In this document: positions 39,036-50,928 of the stretch, one piece after another
Layout of the letters: every line of letters starts with the position of its first letter
How positions within the stretch are numbered: the first letter of the stretch is position 1
NCBI GenBank assembly: GCA_038141705.1
Contig: JAYQIQ010000001.1
Coordinates: 326,535 to 390,534 of the forward strand
Source: Eutrophomonas brisbanensis
Lineage (GTDB): Bacteria > Pseudomonadota > Gammaproteobacteria > Burkholderiales > Eutrophovitaceae
Length of the DNA: 64,000 nt
Reading direction: 5' to 3'
Made by a program: the position numbers and the translations under genes
The notes under the pieces: model-generated
Told to the model about the DNA's origin: nothing
Databases searched by the model: none
What the model saw: only the letters and a program-made list of their open reading frames with translations

Positions 39036-39319
39036 ATGAAAAAGAAAGACCCAAGATTAGCAAGAGTCGGAGTATCTGGTTTTAACAAACCTAAGAGGAC
39101 TCCTAATCACCCTACTAAAAGCCACGTTGTTGTAGCTAAGTGTGGGGATGGAAGTGTTAAGACAATTCGCTTTGGTCAGCAGGGCGTTAAAGGTGCTGGC
39201 AAGAATCCGAAGACAGCGGCAGAAAAGGCGAGGAGGAAGTCTTTTAAGGCGCGTCATGCAAAGAACATTCAAAAGGTAAATGTTCAGCAGCTTACTGGGC
39301 AGATAAAGTTAAGTGGTGA
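39036..39319 (+). CDS. Small basic phage protein (one frameshift)
   Basis: Reads MKKKDPRLARVGVSGFNKPK, RTPNHPTKSHVVVAKCGDGS, VKTIRFGQQGVKGAGKNPKT, RRKSFKARHAKNI. A missing A near 39273 then hides GKCSAAYWADKVKW and a TGA. The KSFKARHAKNIxKGK.SAAYWADKVKW ending is widely shared by phage proteins encoded next to capsid genes. Function unknown, lysine-rich. Confidence 0.75.
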
Positions 39320-39324
39320 AATAA

Positions 39325-42300
39325 ATGGCTACGATTATTACTAAGTTTTCCTCTACTTCATCAGCCGTACCTTTGGCGACTGATTTAGTTCAGGGTGAGC
39401 TTGCTGTAAATACCGCAGATAAGAGACTCTTTACGGAGGACTCAGGTGCGACAATTATTGAAATTGGAACGAATCCTTCTTCAATTACAACTGGGGCTAT
39501 TACGGCTACTGGTACTGTTACCGCTAACTCTTCTTTGCTGTCTTCCAATGCTACTTTTACTGGCGGTACAGTAAATGGAATGGTCATTGGTGGTTCTACG
39601 CCCCAGGCTATAACTGGTACTTTAATCACCGCTAGTACGAATTTCTCTGGAGCCTTAACAGGAAATGTTACTGGTAACCTTACGGGAAATGTTACGGGAA
39701 ATATTACAGGTGACGTAACTGGCAACTTAACTGCTTCAAGTGGTACTACCACTGTTAACGATTTGGTGGTTAACGGAACTGTAGACTTTACAGATACCGT
39801 CTTAACTAATCTTGCAGCACCTTCTGCTTCTACTGACGCTGCAACTAAAGGCTATGTAGATACACAAGTTTCTAATCTAGTTGCCTCTGCTCCCGCCGCA
39901 CTAGATACGTTGAATGAATTAGCCGCCGCTATAGGTGATGACGCTAACTTCTCAACCACTATTACTAATTCCATAGCTACAAAACTGCCCTTAGCAGGTG
40001 GCACTATGACTGGTGCTATCGCTATGGGTACAAACAAGATTACAGGTCTTGGCACTCCCACAGCGGGCACAGACGCAGCAACTAAGGCTTATGCCGACAC
40101 TATGCTTCCGCTTGCTGGCGGGACAATGACAGGCAATATAGCTTTAGGTTCTAACGCAATTACATCTACTGCAACGCCTACTACAAATGACGAATTAACC
40201 AGAAAAGGTTATGTAGATGGCATATTAGGTAGTGCCACATCTGCGGCAACCAGTGCTGCGGCTGCTGCAACCAGTGCATCAAATGCTGCGACTTCTGAAT
40301 CAAATGCCTCAACTTCTGCTTCTAATGCGGCTACTTCTGCCACCGCTGCTGCTGCCAGTTATGATTCCTTTGATGACCGTTATTTAGGCGCTAAATCTAG
40401 TGACCCAACATTAGACAATGATGGGGATGCACTTATTGTGGGTGCTACTTACTTCAACACCACAACAAACGCAATGAAGGTTTATAGTGGTTCAGCCTGG
40501 TCTGACGTGGCTCCTGTTGCAACCAGTATTACCGCAAGTCAAATATCTGACGTTACTGCTACTGCTGCTGAATTAAATATTCTTGATGGTGTTACAGCAA
40601 CAACTGCTGAGTTAAATTTTGTTGATGGTGTTACGTCTAACATTCAAACACAAATAGACAACATCTCAGTAACTTCAGGCACTCTTACCAAGACATTCGC
40701 ACAGAATGAAGTGGCTACTATTACTTTGTCTAGCAGTATTACTACGCCCGTAGTATCTGTGACCAAAGAAGTTTCACAAACTGGTGTGACCAATAACCGA
40801 TGGGACGTTAATTCAACTACAGAGAACTACACCCGTTTAGACTCTGCTCCTGCGACTACTTTGGATTTTGTTGGTTCAGAAAATATTGACACTTTAAGTT
40901 ATTCTAATAAATCATTTAGTGGAACTTCTCAGTCTAATAATTTTTCTGGTTTGATAATAAGCACTGACGGTACAAAAATGTATGGGTCAGACTATAGCTC
41001 TACAACTATCTATCAGTATTCTTTATCAACGGCAGGAGATATAACTACCGCTTCTTATGACTCAAAATCATTTAATCATGGTAAAGCGAGCGTATTAGGT
41101 ATAGCTCTAAAATCTGATGGTACAAAATTATTTGTTCTTGATTTTGATACTGATGCTATTTATCAATACACGCTGTCAACTGCATACGATATTTCTACAG
41201 CAGGCTCTGCAACGTCTTTTAGTGTCTCAGCTAAAGCAGGAAGTGCTTTAGGAATATATTTCAAACCAGATGGGACAAAGTTTTACATAACAGATAATGG
41301 CACAGATACTGTTTATCAGTATTCAATGTCAACAGCGTGGGATGTTACAACGGCATCTTACGACTCTAAAAGCGTAAATGTTACTTCGCAGGCGTCAAAC
41401 ACTCAGTCAGTTAATTTTACATCTGACGGAGAAACAATGTATGTAAATGATTATCTTTCTAATAACATTTATCAATATACATTGACTACTGCGTGGGATG
41501 TAAGCACTGCTTCATACGCAAGTAAAAGTTTTAATTTTGCAGAAGTAGCGGCTAACTCAAGGTCGGTTCAGTTATATAGCGGTAATTTATACGTTACAGA
41601 TAACAATAACAGCGTGGTTTACCAGTATAGCCTTGACCGTACACTTACTTTAGGCTCAGGCTCATTCGCATCTACTGACGTAGGCAAGACCATTGAAGCT
41701 AACAGTGGTGTGTTTGTTCTAACTTCTACTGCTGGCGCATATTCTCAAACCACTGCTCCCACTTCATACGCTCAAGTAGCTTCAGGCTCTTGGGAGATGT
41801 ATGGCGTTGTGTATAACACGACTGATGGTGACTTGGAGTTGAGTAAAGGAAGTCCACAGACTCTTATGATGTAATGCGGTGCTACTTTTGTATCGTTCAA
41901 AACGTATCTTCGGAAGAACCAATTTCTGGGATTCTTTTAATAATGATGGAACAAAGATGTTCATTATTGGTGGCGGAAATGAGATTAATGAGTTTTCTTT
42001 GTACTGCTTGGGATTTATCAACTAGTTTAAGTTTAAATTTTGACGCTTTCTGTTTCAAAGTCTCAAATTTTACCAACAGATTTATATTTTAAGACTGATG
42101 GATTGACAAATTTGTTATTGGTTTTAACGGAAACGACAGTTTATCAGAATAGCCTTTCTACAGCCTTTGGGATGTTTCAACTGCTTCATTATCTAATTCA
42201 TTTTCTTTTTCTGTAAAGCCTCAAGCAACTCCTTCTGGAATTAAATTTAAAGATGATGGGACAATAATATATTGCTGTAACTTCTAGTTATTACATTTAT

Positions 42301-44027
42301 CAATATACAATATCAACTGCTTGGATATTAAGCACAGCAAGCTACGCATCTAAAAATCTTGATGTAAATTCAGTCAAGATCCCGACCCAACAGGATTAGT
42401 TTTTAAAAAGATGGCACTAAAATGTATTTAACTGTAGGCTTCTACAATTGAGTGCTTTCATACAGTGTTAGTACACTGCGTGGGATATTAGCACAGCCTC
42501 ATATGATTCTGTTATCTTTGATGTATCTAGCTAAACAACATTGCCTCGTGGATTAACATTTGAGCAAGTGGAGAATATTTTTATATTATTATTGCAGGAC
42601 AAAGCACAAACGTAGTTTTTAAATTTAATCTGCAACAACATACATTACATCAGGCTACCACGCAGTCCACACCACAACCTCCACAGATACTCAATACTGG
42701 ACTGACATTAACTCTATGACCGCAGATGAAGCTGCTGGTGATGGAAGTATCTTTTACTGTGTATCAACAGACGATAGGTCTACTTGGAAGATTGCCCATA
42801 ACACTGACGGCATACGTTCTATTGTCCGTAACAACTTAGGCACTTGGCAGTACAACTCTAACTCTACCTATGCGTCTACTACTTGGACTAACGCGACTAC
42901 CAACACAGAGTTGAATGCTTTGCAGGAGGCTATGAAGGTTCAATCTCAGCAGTTAATGCGTTTGAATTTCAACTGCTAGTTAAATGGACTAAGTTTTTCT
43001 ACATCTATGAAACAGTTACCGCAAGGAATTTGTTTTAATAGATGATGGGACTAAGATATATATCAGTTGGTAATGGATTAGGTGTAGATGAATATGATTT
43101 AACCAGCATTTGATATTTCTTCAGCCAAGTTTCTCAGCAAAGTTTTTCTGTACATCATCTCAAGGAGTTTAAATCCTAGAGGATAACTTTTAAATCTGAT
43201 GGAACAAAGATGTATGAGTTGATGGCAAACTTCAACGGGAGACATAAATCAATATAATTTATCTACGGCTTGGGATATTTCAACTCTTTCAAGTTGATTC
43301 GGTTCAGACTTTTGCAACAGGAGCGGTCCATCAGGTGTTGTGGAGTTTAACAATGATGGAACTAAAATGTTTATTTGTTAGAGCAGTGCTTCGTCAGATA
43401 TAGTAGATGAGTGATTTATCAACAGGATACGATATATCAACCGCAACAGCAACTTTTGTTGATGGTTTAAGTGTTTCTGGTCAAGGACTCTGCGCATCAT
43501 ATTCAGTAAGATTTATCCAAAACAGACGGCAAAATGTATATTCTTAAGTGCTACTGACATGAGTTACATAAATATACACTTTATCTACTGTTTTTTGACG
43601 TTTCTTCAGATGCATTATTCTGAAAGTTTTTGCTGGAACAAACACGCGTTTTGAAACCCAGCCATTTGTTTGGAGCATTCAATAGCGAAACCAAAATGTC
43701 ATTATTGGTGGTTATACTAATAACACAATTTTTCAATACTCAGTAGGCTCATCATCCTTTCCAAACCAAATGAACAAGACGCAGCTTGACGCTGTATCTG
43801 ACGCTAACCACTTCACACTAGCTAATGACCTAGACTTGGGCATTATCTTCAACCTATCTAGCGGCACTACGGTTCCTTCCAGTGACGGTGTATCTATTAA
43901 CTACGATGCTAACGTCCTGAACAAAGGAGCTATCTTAGGCACTGATTACGACTTTGATGCTCCTGCGGCTACTAAGGTGAGGATAACTGCACTGTCTGCT
44001 AATAACCTAAAGGTGCGGGTGGTTTGA
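39325..44027 (+). CDS. Giant tail fibre with beta-propeller-like repeats (heavily frameshifted after 41880)
   Basis: The N-terminal 849 residues are open (39325-41874). They contain a fibre shaft with repeats LPLAGGTMTG / ATKGYVDT, an Ala/Ser segment ATSASNAATSESNAS, then about five copies of a 51-residue unit SDGTKMY...IYQYTLSTAWDISTASYDSKSF that looks like beta-propeller blades. After 41880 frames change every few dozen bases but the same unit continues (FNNDGTKMFIIGG, FKDDGTIIYIAV, IYQYTISTAW, FKSDGTKMYE). Interspersed are SIFYCVSTDDRSTWKIAHNT and, at the end, MNKTQLDAVSDANHFTLAND, a C-terminal fibre domain. If one gene, about 1570 residues. Role: host receptor recognition. The apparent stop at 41874 may be an indel artefact. 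Confidence 0.75.
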
Positions 44028-44030
44028 TGG

Positions 44031-44243
44031 ATGGTTCATGTCTTTGTATTAATAATGACCATCGGCGGTGTGGAGGTAGCTAACGACTCCTGTAGAGAGG
44101 CTATGTGCTTTTACAACGTAGATACCTGTAATTCATTTGCAGCTAAGTTGCGGAGAAGAGGAAGCCCAAGTACAGAAACCATAACGGCCTATTGTAAGCC
44201 GATATTAATTAACCCAAATGAGGATGGAATAAAGGTGTACTAA
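44031..44243 (+). CDS. Small secreted-looking phage protein
   Basis: 70 residues, MVHVFVLIMTIGGVEVANDS, with a short hydrophobic start and four cysteines (SCREAMCFYNVDTCNSFAAK, YCKPILIN). Could be membrane-anchored or periplasmic. Unrecognised. Confidence 0.6.
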   Translation: MVHVFVLIMTIGGVEVANDSCREAMCFYNVDTCNSFAAKLRRRGSPSTETITAYCKPILINPNEDGIKVY

Positions 44244-44244
44244 A

Positions 44245-44712
44245 ATGCCAGCAGAAATAGTAGCAGCGGTTGCAGCAGCTAACCAGGCATTTAACTTTAT
44301 TAAGAAGGCCGTCCACAAAGGGAAAGAAGTACAGGACTTAACAAAGGCGATTAGTAAGTTCTGGGATGCTAGGGAAGAAGTTAGCGTCCTAGAACAGAAA
44401 GCAAAGACTACAAGTAAGATAAGTAAATTGCTAGGTAGTAGTTCAGTAGAAAGCCAAGCACTAGAAGCTACCCTTCAGAAACAGAAGGCAGAGCAACTAG
44501 AGAAGGAATTGAAGGATATATTCTATTGGACGGGAAACGCGAACCTTTGGCACGATATGTTAAGGGAACGCTCAAGGATAAGGAATTTAAGGATAGCAGA
44601 GGCAAAGAAAGCAGCAGAAACCAGAGCAGCCATGATGGACATATCAGTAGTGCTTGGTTGTTTTATAGGGATAATGTTTGTTTTCTATTTGGTGAGTCTA
44701 ATTGGAAAATAG
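44245..44712 (+). CDS. Phage protein with coiled coil and C-terminal membrane helix
   Basis: 155 residues. Ala-rich start MPAEIVAAVAAANQAFNFIK, long coiled coil, conserved-looking FYWTGNANLWHDMLRERSRI, and a single transmembrane helix DISVVLGCFIGIMFVFYLVS at the C-terminus. Located just before the lysis-type small membrane genes. Similar proteins in marine phages are unassigned; spanin-like or tail-associated roles are possible. Confidence 0.7.
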   Translation: MPAEIVAAVAAANQAFNFIKKAVHKGKEVQDLTKAISKFWDAREEVSVLEQKAKTTSKISKLLGSSSVESQALEATLQKQKAEQLEKELKDIFYWTGNANLWHDMLRERSRIRNLRIAEAKKAAETRAAMMDISVVLGCFIGIMFVFYLVSLIGK

Positions 44713-44941
44713 AATAGACAGAATAGAATCTAAGATAGATGACCTCCAAGAGGCCGTTGTATCTTTGGCTCGTGTGGAGGAAAGAATCACCACTATGTTT
44801 AATCGCCAAACTTCTATTGAGAATAGAATTAATACAATGGACGAGAAACTACAAACTATGTCTCCGTCTGTTGCCTTTGGGGAAAGATTATTTTGGATAC
44901 TAATTGTAGCTACTGTAACCGTAATAGGACGAATGTTATGA
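44702..44941 (+). CDS. Coiled-coil membrane protein, lysis cassette
   Basis: 79 residues, TTG start, overlapping the previous gene. Heptads IDRIESKIDDLQEAVVSLAR and INTMDEKLQTM precede one transmembrane helix RLFWILIVATVTVIGRML. Resembles phage haemolysin XhlA-like lysis helpers in layout; assignment tentative. Confidence 0.65.
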   Translation: MENRIDRIESKIDDLQEAVVSLARVEERITTMFNRQTSIENRINTMDEKLQTMSPSVAFGERLFWILIVATVTVIGRML

Positions 44942-45063
44942 GACGAATTGGAAAAATGATACGCGAGAAAGTTCAGGATATGACTGAAGAAGAAGCAGGC
45001 AAGGTAGTTGTCTGTACTTTGGGTCTTATTGTTATCTTATTCTGTGCAGTTATATTCGTATGA
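44938..45063 (+). CDS. Tiny single-helix membrane protein
   Basis: 41 residues, MRRIGKMIREKVQDMTEEEA then VVVCTLGLIVILFCAVIFV. ATGA overlaps at both ends tie it to the lysis cassette. Confidence 0.75.
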   Translation: MRRIGKMIREKVQDMTEEEAGKVVVCTLGLIVILFCAVIFV

Positions 45064-45458
45064 TTAGTGCGTTAATTGGCCCAGTCAGTGCTATCTTAGA
45101 TAAGGTAATACCTGATAAAGACTTGAAAGAGAAGCTGTCTCACGAGATAGCTACTATGGCTGAACGTCATGCCCAAGAACAGGTCATGGCGCAGATTGAG
45201 GTTAATAAAGTTGAAGCAGCTCATAATAGTATGTTTGTTGCTGGTTGGCGACCTGCTATTGGTTGGATATGCGCTTTGGGAATGGCTGGTAACTTTCTTG
45301 TAATACCCTTTGTGAATATGGCTTTGGAACTATTTGATACAGGTGTAGAAGTTCCTTTAATAGCTTTGAGTGAAATGATGCCCGTCCTAATGGGTATGTT
45401 AGGTTTGGGTGCAATGAGAACCTTTGAAAAGACCAAGGGCGTCTCAAGAGAAAAATGA
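45060..45458 (+). CDS. Holin-type membrane protein (3-TM superfamily)
   Basis: 132 residues. Amphipathic start MISALIGPVSAILDKVIPDK, conserved HNSMFVAGWRPAIGWICALG, and transmembrane segments IGWICALGMAGNFLVIPFV and MMPVLMGMLGLGAMRTFEK. The WRPxxGW and final GxxxxRTxEK patterns are typical of PF11351-like holins. It would release the GH24 lysozyme encoded at 31953. Confidence 0.85.
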   Translation: MISALIGPVSAILDKVIPDKDLKEKLSHEIATMAERHAQEQVMAQIEVNKVEAAHNSMFVAGWRPAIGWICALGMAGNFLVIPFVNMALELFDTGVEVPLIALSEMMPVLMGMLGLGAMRTFEKTKGVSREK

Positions 45459-45634
45459 TGACTGTCGTAGAGTTTCCTATCAACAAGATGGACGCTCTAG
45501 CAGAACTAGCTGATTCTGAGCTTAACGAGTGGTGTGTGGAAAAGGTTGAGCAAGGATTAGACCCAGTATATCTAGTAGGGATTTTGCAATACAACGCCCA
45601 CTATATGCTGACTAACATGGTTGAGGAAGAGTAA
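45455..45634 (+). CDS. Small acidic phage protein
   Basis: 59 residues, MMTVVEFPINKMDALAELAD, SELNEWCVEKVEQGLDPVYL. Overlaps the holin stop (ATGATG) and the next start (TAATG). No family recognised. Confidence 0.7.
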   Translation: MMTVVEFPINKMDALAELADSELNEWCVEKVEQGLDPVYLVGILQYNAHYMLTNMVEEE

Positions 45635-47342
45635 TGAGCAACGGTTTTTTGTCAATGGGGCCAGATTACACTCCAGGGACTACCGCTTCTGCTACTGGAA
45701 GTGTTTTAGACGATATTCTTTATCAACTTACTAGACCAGTTGAAACGGAGGGTATGTTTACTCAAGCAGAGGCTTTGTTTGAGAATGCGTATAGCGAGCT
45801 TTCTAAAATACAAAATCAAGTTCCTGCTGAACAACAAGCAGATGCTTTAGCAGAATATTTAAGAACGTCAGGATTTAGTTCTCACGTTGTAGAACAAACA
45901 TTAGGCATACCAAGAGAAGAAGTAAATGTTGCTTTGGCTCAAGCTGGATATTCTGAAACAGGTCAGTCTTTAGAAGAAGATAATTTACAAAATCAGCTAT
46001 TAAAAAGTAGTGTAACTGGCCCGTCTGATGTTTTTTTTGACTATGTTGATTTAGCTGAAGAAAATAAAGTTCCTTTAACTCAAGCCGAATTTACTAGTTT
46101 AGTAGCAAAAACAAATGCCGCAACTTCTAATAAAGAGATTTCTCAAATACTTTCTGAAGCTGGGATATTTCACGACACCGCTAGTTTAGATGCCGAAACA
46201 GGTATGGACATGGGCGGTAGATTAATGGATAGGATAACCATTACGGATGTTGCACAAGGGGTTCTACTGCTGCACCAACTGCTGCACCAACTGCCGAACC
46301 TACTACGCCTGTTGAGCCAACTACACCTGTTGCTCCTACTGAACCTACTACGCCTATTGAACCAACTGGCCCTACTACGCCTATTGAACCAACTGAGCCA
46401 ACAACACCCACAGTCCCTACTGAGCCAACTATTGAGCCTACTACTCCGATTTTTTCTCAAAATGAACATCCTTGGGTATATGAAGGTAACGGCGTTTTTA
46501 AGCACGAAACAACAGGCGAAACTATTTATGATGAAAACGCAGCTAATAATGAACTTTATAAAGTTGGAGATTCATATAGTAAAGGAGAGTCGGTTTTAGG
46601 AGATGGCAAAATAGTAACTCTTCCTCCTTGGTTAACAATGCCAATGGGGCCAACTGATGTTCCTATGTCTCCTACTATTGCGCCTATTACTCCAACTGAG
46701 CCAACTGCTCCTACTACACCTACTGAACCTACTACACCTACTGAACCTACGGAGCCAACTGTACCAATAGTCCCCACAGAGCCGACTACTCCAACTGCGC
46801 CGACTACTCCAACAATACCTACTGGGCCTACTGGTCCTATAGAGCCTACACCTTTTTTGAACCTATAATAACCGAACCTATAACGCCTTTAGTACCAACA
46901 GGACCAACAACACCAACAGTCCCCACAGGACCCACAGGTCCCACAGGACCCACAGTACCCACAGGTCCCACAGGACCCACAGGACCCACAGGTCCTACTG
47001 GACCTACACAGGTCCTGGACTGGAATTACACCTACTGGACCTACAGGACCAGTTGGCCCTCCAAGTGGCCCTCCGTCTGGACCGCCTTCTGGCCCTCCTA
47101 GCGGACCACCATCTGGGCCTCCATCTGGGCCACCATCTGGGCCACCATCTGGGCCTCCAAGCGGACCTGGAATCGGACCTGGGGTTGGGCCTGGAAGAAA
47201 TGGATTAATTATGATGCTTGCTCAACAAGCACCAATTACAGAACAGATGTTTTCAAGAGAATTATTTGAGCCAAAGTTTAGAGAATTAGATAACGTAGCT
47301 CAGGCTTTAGGAATGCTTCAATCTATAGGAAGGCGATTCTAA
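45634..47342 (+). CDS. Repeat-rich virion protein with Pro-Thr and Gly-Pro repeats (frameshifted)
   Basis: N-terminal 200 residues helical (MSNGFLSMGPDYTPGTTAS..). From about 46255, in a second frame, repeats of the type EPTTPI/VEPTTP/APTEPT. A small globular piece NEHPWVYEGNGVFKHETTGE and TIYDENAANNELYKVGDSYS follows, then more PT repeats, about ten (GPT) triplets at 46900-47010, and about nine GPPS tetrapeptides at 47050-47170. A C-terminal RNGLIMMLAQQAPITEQMFS, RELFEPKFRELDNVAQALGM ends at TAA. About 570 residues after joining three frames. Flexible, extended linker-like protein; probably a virion or tail component by position. Confidence 0.7.
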
Positions 47343-47989
47343 TGACATACTTAGATTTAATTAATAACGTCCTCCGAAGATTACGGGAGGATACAGTTAC
47401 AACTGTCAATGAAACAGACTACTCCTCCTTGATTGGTGACTTAGTTAATGACGCTAAGAAGATAGTTGAGAACTCTTTTGACTGGACTGCGCTTAGAGAT
47501 TCTATAACTGTAAATACGGTAAGTGGGACAGATACCTACTCACTTACGGGCAGTGGTGACTTGGCTGTTATAAAGGACGTAATGAATACTACGTCTAAAA
47601 GGTTTATGCACCTAAGAAGTAAGGAATACTTTAATAACGTAACTTACAACACTACACCCCAATCAGGTTCTCCTGATTACTACACATTTATAGGTACGGA
47701 TTCTAGTAGAGATTTACAAGTCCAAGTCTATCCAAAGCCCGAAGCTACATACGCTTTAAGATTTGACGTTGTTAAACCCCAAGCTGATTTATCCAGCGAT
47801 TCAGATAGTTTGTCAGTACCCACTAACCCTGTTATTCAATTAGCTTACGCTATGGCTTTGAGGGAAAGGGGTGAGACAGGTGGTCAGAGTGCTGCGGAGC
47901 AATTTGCTGTAGCCTCTACTTCCCTATCTGACGCTATTGCATTTGACGCTAACAGATACCCGTCTGAGTTAACCTTTCAGGTACGATAA
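47342..47989 (+). CDS. Tail tubular protein A-like (tail adaptor)
   Basis: 215 residues, MTYLDLINNVLRRLREDTVT start typical of gp11-type adaptors, SLIGDLVNDAKKIVENSFDW TAL, LQVQVYPKPEATYALRFDVV and the C-terminal VIQLAYAMALRERGETGG helix. Sits between portal ring and nozzle. Next to the tail tubular B-like gene. Intact. Confidence 0.87.
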   Translation: MTYLDLINNVLRRLREDTVTTVNETDYSSLIGDLVNDAKKIVENSFDWTALRDSITVNTVSGTDTYSLTGSGDLAVIKDVMNTTSKRFMHLRSKEYFNNVTYNTTPQSGSPDYYTFIGTDSSRDLQVQVYPKPEATYALRFDVVKPQADLSSDSDSLSVPTNPVIQLAYAMALRERGETGGQSAAEQFAVASTSLSDAIAFDANRYPSELTFQVR

Positions 47990-49517
47990 TGGCCCAGAAA
48001 CTACAAAGCATAACCATTACGGCTCCAGGCTTTGCGGGGATAAATACCCAAGATGCCCCGTTAGCTCAAGACCCTACCTTTGCGTCAGTTGCAGATAACT
48101 GCATTATTGACAAAGAGGGACGGGTTGCTGCGCGTAAAGGTTATTCTATGGTGTCTACTAACGGAGCTTCTGTGTTGGGAAGTTCTGATGGAATACAGGC
48201 AGTACACCAATTCAGGGATTCAGGTGGGAATGTAAAAGTATTCTCCGCTGGGAATAGTTTAATATTCTCAGGGACTACTACTTTAGTTGACGAGACTCCT
48301 GCTTCTTACACAGTATCTGATGATAACTGGAAGATAGTTAACTTTAACGATAAAGCGTATTTCTTCCAAAGGTCACAAGAACCCTAGTATATTCTAATAC
48401 CGCTGGTGCTGTTCAGAAGATGTCAGCACATTCTGGTTCTGCGGGTACACCTCCACAAGGTAACGAAGTTTTAGCTGGCTTTGGTAGATTGTGGGTGGCT
48501 GACTTTGCTAGCGATAAATCTACTATTTACTGGAGTGACCTATTAGACGGGACTGTTTGGACTGGGGGTTCTTCAGGTTCTATAGATGTATCTAAGGTCT
48601 GGCCCAATGGATATGATGAGATTGTAGCTTTATCTGCTCACAATGGATTTCTAGTTATTTTTGGTAAGGACGCTATTCTTATTTACGAAGGGGCGGATTC
48701 TCCTTCTACTATGACCCTAGCCGATACTATATCTAATATAGGCTGCGTATCTCGTGACGCTGTAATCTCTACTGGTAAGGACTTAATCTTTTTAGAACGC
48801 TCAGGCGTAAGAAGTCTTGCAAGAACCATTCAGGAAAAATCCTCACCTATTGGGGATGTATCTAAGAACGTCAACAATGACGTTAAGAATCTAGTAGCCA
48901 GTGAAACGGGTAATATCTCATTACATTATTCGCCTAAAGAGGCGTTTGTCCTTGTTAACTTTCCCGTCCTTCAGACGGTGTATGTGTTTGATACTAGGTT
49001 TCCTCTCCAAGATGGCTCGTATAGGGCTACCACTTGGTCTAGCATCGCGCCACTATGTTTTACTAATCTGGTGGATGACACTATTTATATTGGCAATGCA
49101 ACTGGCATCGCTCAATATGATACTTATACAGACGGGACAGGCTCCTATCAGCTAAGTTACTTCTCCCATCCCCTTTCATTTGGGGATAGCTCCGTACTTA
49201 AATTTCTTAAGAAGGTTAACTTAACTACCTTTGATGGGGCTGAGGCTACAGTCGTACTGAACTGGGCCTATGATTATTCCAATGCTTATAAGAAGCAGGC
49301 ATATACGTTACCTGCTAATAACGCCGCTCAATATAATATCTCCGAATACAACACTGAAGCTGAGTATTCTTCTTCTTTAAATTTAATTAACAGACAGAAG
49401 ATAAACACTTCTGGTTCTGGTGCTGTTGTATCCGTAGGTGTTGAGACTACGGTAGATGGTAAGTCTATAGCTATTCAACAATTTAATATTCATGCACTAC
49501 TTGGAAGGATTGTCTAA
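47989..49517 (+). CDS. Tail tubular protein B-like (nozzle; one frameshift)
   Basis: Starts MAQKLQSITITAPGFAGINT. A missing base near 48383 separates residues 1-132 from the rest, which resumes before QKMSAHSGSAGTPPQGNEVL. Beta-propeller-type segments ADFASDKSTIYWSDLLDGTV and GYDEIVALSAHNGFLVIFGK are typical of gp12-like nozzle proteins. Joined length about 508. Confidence 0.85.
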
Positions 49518-49747
49518 TGACTGATTACACGAAGACAACTAACTTTGCCGCCAAGGATGCCCTGGTGTCAGGCAATCCTGCTAAAGTGGTGAAGGGAACT
49601 GAAGTGAACACCGAATTTGATAACATAGCAACTGCGGTAGCTACTAAGGCTAATCTAGCTGGCCCGACATTTACGGGGACTACGACTGCTGCTGACCTCA
49701 CAGTGTCAGGAACATTCACTGGCACTATTGATGGAGGGACTTACTAA
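49517..49747 (+). CDS. Short fibre-like protein
   Basis: 76 residues, MTDYTKTTNFAAKDALVSGN, PAKVVKGTEVNTEFDNIATA, then LAGPTFTGTTTAADLTVSGT, a single fibre-shaft repeat. Looks like a detached fibre N-terminal/adaptor domain. Overlaps the previous stop (TAATG). Confidence 0.75.
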   Translation: MTDYTKTTNFAAKDALVSGNPAKVVKGTEVNTEFDNIATAVATKANLAGPTFTGTTTAADLTVSGTFTGTIDGGTY

Positions 49748-50841
49748 TGCCGCATATATTAGGTTTAGAACATAGTTTAGGTGGCGTAGCTAATCAAGCC
49801 ATGGATTTTTTTGGATTAGGTTCTGGGGGCGATGGGTTTTTGGAAGCCAAGGTGCTGGCCTTATTGGAGCTTTAGGTCAGAGCGTATTAACTGACAAAGC
49901 CATGAAAGACATAGGTCAAGCCCGTCAGGAAGCTAACATATTCTTTGGTGGTGCTGCCGATTTACCTACTTACGAAGGCGGTTTGTTAGGTGAAGTAGGA
50001 AGGCAGGCACAGTTTAAGCCTTTTACTGTTACTTCTCCTACAGGAGCTATGGCTAGTCTTAGTCCTACAGGAATGACTGCTCAAATATCTCCAGAAGAAG
50101 CTGCATTACAAAGGTCTTTGACTGGTTTTGGTCAATATGCAACTGATTTGTTAGCAAGTCCAGAACAACGTGCCGCTGAACAGGCTGGTGTAATTGGAAT
50201 GTTAACGCCTCAAGCTGGAGAAATGGCTGCTAGGGAAGCTGATATATTTTCAAGACTAGAGGCTATGCAGGCTCCTGAAAGAGAAAGAGCCAGACTTCAG
50301 CTAGAAGAAAGACTGTTTGGTCAAGGTAGGGGTGGTGTCCAAACCTCTATGTTTGGTGGTACTCCTGAACAATTAGCCTTAAATAAAGCCATAGAAGAGC
50401 AACGTGCTGCTTCTGCTGTATCTGCTATGGAACAAGCTAGGGCTGAACAGGCACTACGCTCTCAACAGACTCTACAGGGCCTACAGGAATATAGTGGTAG
50501 AATGGGTTTATTGGGCCAGCTTGGTTTGCAGGCTATCCCAACTGCTTACACACCACAGACTGAACTCTTGAGAACGCTTACACCTCAGTTAGAAGCATGC
50601 TCGTTTGGCATCCTCAACTTGCAAGCCTACTGGTTTGGGTCTGGGTGCTGGTGTTGCTGAATCTGCTATAGAATCCCAGTTGGGATTTGAGGCTCTTAGA
50701 AACGCTCTAAGACAGCAGCAGTATCAAGGTCTGTTTGACTTGTTAGCTGCGGAAAAATCAGGCCAATCTTCTGGAACTACTACAACAACAACCAGTAGCG
50801 GCTCTGGTGGTGGTAATTTTCAAGAATTTGTGAATTATTAA
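49747..50841 (+). CDS. Virion-associated protein, Ala/Gln-rich (frameshifted)
   Basis: Starts MPHILGLEHSLGGVANQAMD. Frames continue MKDIGQARQEANIFFGGAAD, RLQLEERLFGQGRGGVQTSM and FGGTPEQLALNKAIEEQRAA. A final frame holds GLGAGVAESAIESQLGFEAL and QSSGTTTTTTSSGSGGG. Joined about 360 residues, mostly helical. The position between tail genes and large internal proteins suggests an ejected virion protein. Two indels. Confidence 0.65.
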
Positions 50842-50928
50842 TTTCTTTGAGAATTTAGTGAATTATTAACAATCTTGATCTTTATTTGCGGTTCTCCTGC
50901 ACAGGTCAAGAACTGCAAGGAATTAATA

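Noticed and set aside
41875..43770. Many separate short genes after the tail fibre ORF
   Set aside because: Fragments in changing frames carry the same DGTKMY/IYQY repeat, so they are one frameshifted gene.
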